5,711 nt of DNA from JBOFFC01 sp051648405 (GTDB lineage: Bacteria; Planctomycetota; Planctomycetia; Pirellulales; Lacipirellulaceae): NCBI GenBank assembly GCA_051648405.1, contig JBOFFC010000069.1, positions 1 through 5,711 on the forward strand, read 5' to 3'. A program made the position numbers and the translations under genes. This document shows positions 4,613 to 5,711 of this stretch, piece by piece (positions within the stretch are counted from its first letter, which is position 1; every line of letters starts with the position of its first letter). The notes under the pieces were generated by a model. The model searched no databases, was not told where the DNA came from, and saw only the letters and a program-made list of their open reading frames with translations.

Positions 4613-5711
4613 ATGAGAAAGTTAGCCAACGCTAAGTTTTCGCCTCTGCGGTCGATCGGGCTGCTGGTCATCGCCTCGGCGTGTCTGGGGTCACTCGGTT
4701 GCGGGGGCTCGTCCCCCGCCGGCGCCGTCGAGGGGAGCGCGCCCGGGGGGCTGCGCGTCGTCGCGACGACGGGCCCGGTCGGCGACGCCGTGCGCCGCGT
4801 CGGGGGGGACCGCATCGACCTCGCGGTGCTCATGGGACCGGGGATCGACCCGCACCTGTACAAGGAGCTGCCGTCGGACCTCAAGCGGCTCGAAGCGGCC
4901 GAGGTCGTCTTCTACAACGGCTTGCACCTCGAAGGGCGGATGGGGGACGTGCTCGAGCGCCTCGCCGAGCGCAAGACGGTCGTCGCGCTGGCCGACTGGC
5001 TGGCCGAAAGCAAAGACGCGCGGCTGATCACGCACGAGGGCTCCGGGGGGCTCCCCGACCCCCACGTCTGGCACGACGTGGCGCTCTGGAGCGAGTGCGT
5101 GGCGCGCGTCGCCGAGGGGCTCACCGAGCGCGACCCGGAGGGCGCCGCGACGTACCGGGCGAACGCCGAGACGCTCCGCGCCGAGCTCGCCACGCTCGAC
5201 GCGGAAGCCCGCGCCGCGTTGGCGCAGGTCCCCAAGGACCGCCGCGTGCTGGTCACTGCCCACGACGCGTTCGCCTACTTCAGCCGCGCCTACGGCCTCG
5301 ACTCGCTCGGCCTCAAGGGGGTCAGCACCGAAGACGAAGTCGATCTGGGCCGGCTCGAGGAAGTCGTCGCGACGCTGGTCGAGCGAAAGGTCCCCGCGGT
5401 CTTCGTCGAGACTGCCGTGGCGCCGCGGGTCGTTCGGGCGCTCGTCGAGCCGTGCGCCGCGCGCGGGCACACGGTGCGGATCGGCGGCGAGCTCTACGCC
5501 GACGCGCTCGGCCCCCAGGGTTCGGGCGCCGAGGACTACGCCGGGATGATCCGCGCGAACGTCGAGACGATCACGACCGCGCTTTCGGCAGGGACCGAGC
5601 AAGAAGGAAGCACGAATGACGCTCTGAATCCCCCTCCCTCCGCTCGCGGGGGAGGGGCTAGGGGAGGGGGTTTTGAAGCGGGTACCCGGGACGGGGGGGG
5701 GGGGGGGGGGG
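4613..5711 (+). CDS. Metal ABC transporter substrate-binding lipoprotein (ZnuA/TroA/MntC type), 3' end not closed
   Basis: This is a cluster A-I (family 9) binding protein that carries Zn(II) or Mn(II) to an ABC importer. Residues 1-29 form a lipoprotein signal; SLGC with C30 is an acceptable if non-canonical lipobox, followed by a Gly/Ser/Pro linker. The conserved core runs from LRVVATTGPVGDAV to about NVETITTAL (residue 324). The four expected metal ligands are visible: H81 (GIDPHLYKELPSD), H151 (DPHVWHD), H217 (VTAHDAFAYF) and D297 (YADALG). This H-H-H-D set and spacing resemble TroA. There is no His/Asp-rich loop between the first two ligands, as many ZnuA proteins have, so Mn or broad specificity is possible. 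ATG 4613 begins a complete signal peptide. The frame has no stop: after residue 338 it continues through a GC-rich repeat and the terminal poly-G to the window end (366 codons). The true end is probably near 5580-5625. Permease and ATPase genes would be expected downstream. Confidence 0.9.
   Translation, partial: MRKLANAKFSPLRSIGLLVIASACLGSLGCGGSSPAGAVEGSAPGGLRVVATTGPVGDAVRRVGGDRIDLAVLMGPGIDPHLYKELPSDLKRLEAAEVVFYNGLHLEGRMGDVLERLAERKTVVALADWLAESKDARLITHEGSGGLPDPHVWHDVALWSECVARVAEGLTERDPEGAATYRANAETLRAELATLDAEARAALAQVPKDRRVLVTAHDAFAYFSRAYGLDSLGLKGVSTEDEVDLGRLEEVVATLVERKVPAVFVETAVAPRVVRALVEPCAARGHTVRIGGELYADALGPQGSGAEDYAGMIRANVETITTALSAGTEQEGSTNDALNPPPSARGGGARGGGFEAGTRDGGGGGG
4618..4639. promoter_or_regulatory. 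Candidate MntR/DtxR-family operator overlapping the start of the metal-binding protein gene
   Basis: AAAGTTAGC-CAAC-GCTAAGTTT is a 22-bp inverted repeat whose 9-base arms have one mismatched pair. It matches the enterobacterial MntR box as I remember it (AAACATAGC-N4-GCTATGTTT) at 17 of 22 positions. It is an AT-rich island in GC-rich DNA and starts five bases into the coding region of a metal-uptake protein, just downstream of the candidate promoter. Manganese- or zinc-dependent repression is the likely role. The regulator itself is not in the window. Confidence 0.5.
5604..5627 (+). other. Ribosome binding site and aborted start codon of a possible next gene
   Basis: AAGGAAG (5604-5610) is followed after five bases by ATG 5616, which reads ATG ACG CTC TGA and so stops after three codons. 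An ABC ATPase gene would be expected about here. The site may be the remnant of its start, cut by the repeat that follows at 5630, or a chance arrangement. Confidence 0.3.
5630..5670 (+). repeat. GC-rich dispersed hairpin repeat followed by TTTT
   Basis: CCCCCTCCC (5630-5638) can pair with GGGAGGGGG (5662-5670), or its inner part with GGAGGGG (5651-5657). Four T's follow (5671-5674), so it could act as a weak rho-independent terminator on the plus strand. It belongs with the hairpin at 963-988. In the frame of the metal-binding protein it would encode NPPPSARGGGARGGGF, the kind of repeat-derived tail that arises when a gene runs into such an element. Confidence 0.7.
5693..5711. other. Terminal poly-G run (19 G), probable contig-end artefact
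   Basis: The window ends in 19 consecutive G's directly after GGTACCCGGGAC. Long terminal G-runs are typical of two-colour sequencing reads that lost signal and of unresolved GC-rich contig ends. The bases should not be trusted as genomic. Confidence 0.7.

Noticed and set aside
4691..5602. 303-codon open frame on the minus strand opposite the metal-binding protein gene
   Set aside because: It is an antisense shadow of a gene with all four metal ligands in place, and shows no recognisable domain itself.
5681..5692. GGTACCCGGG resembling a cloning-vector polylinker
   Set aside because: Only ten bases match and the next base differs from the common polylinker (A instead of G). This can occur by chance in GC-rich DNA.

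Overview
The window is GC-rich (estimated at about two thirds G+C) with the matching third-position bias. It looks like a planctomycete chromosome, probably of the Pirellulales type. The grounds are the cut-off secreted protein at the left edge, which resembles a family I know from planctomycetes, a tandem pair of M16 peptidases, and GC-rich dispersed intergenic repeats. This assignment comes from memory of protein families, not from a search. The sequence ends in 19 consecutive G's, so the right edge is probably a contig end.

Layout: five genes lie on the minus strand, listed here in transcription order from right to left. They are a GNAT acetyltransferase (4382-3831), an M16 peptidase homologue without the zinc motif (3741-2476), an M16 peptidase with an intact HxxEH motif (2322-1081), a small CbiX/SirB-type chelatase-like protein with a C-terminal cysteine cluster (896-420), and the start of a secreted protein that runs off the left edge (281-1). 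Diverging from them on the plus strand is a lipoprotein of the metal-binding ABC transporter family (ZnuA/TroA/MntC type), starting at 4613 and still open at the right edge.

How the genes fit together: the two M16 proteins carry complementary halves of an active site. One has the zinc-binding HxxEH, the other the arginine/tyrosine pair, so they probably form a heterodimer like mitochondrial processing peptidase or the two-subunit bacterial M16B enzymes. The metal-binding lipoprotein probably delivers Mn(II) or Zn(II) to an ABC importer whose other genes would lie beyond the right edge. A 22-bp AT-rich inverted repeat resembling an MntR operator sits on its first codons. The GNAT, the chelatase-like protein and the secreted protein have no evident link to either system.

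Non-coding structure: two intergenic regions of the minus-strand cluster are almost filled by inverted pairs of one repeat family, built of 10-bp units around CAGATG/CGGATG. Both pairs have the same outward polarity. A second GC-rich hairpin family (CCCCCTCC...GGAGGGGG) occurs inside one pair and again at the end of the metal-binding protein gene. I see no CRISPR array, rRNA, intact tRNA or transposase. The genes themselves are ordinary family members. The least explained features are the paired repeats, the operator-like site at the metal-uptake gene and the broken end of that gene.
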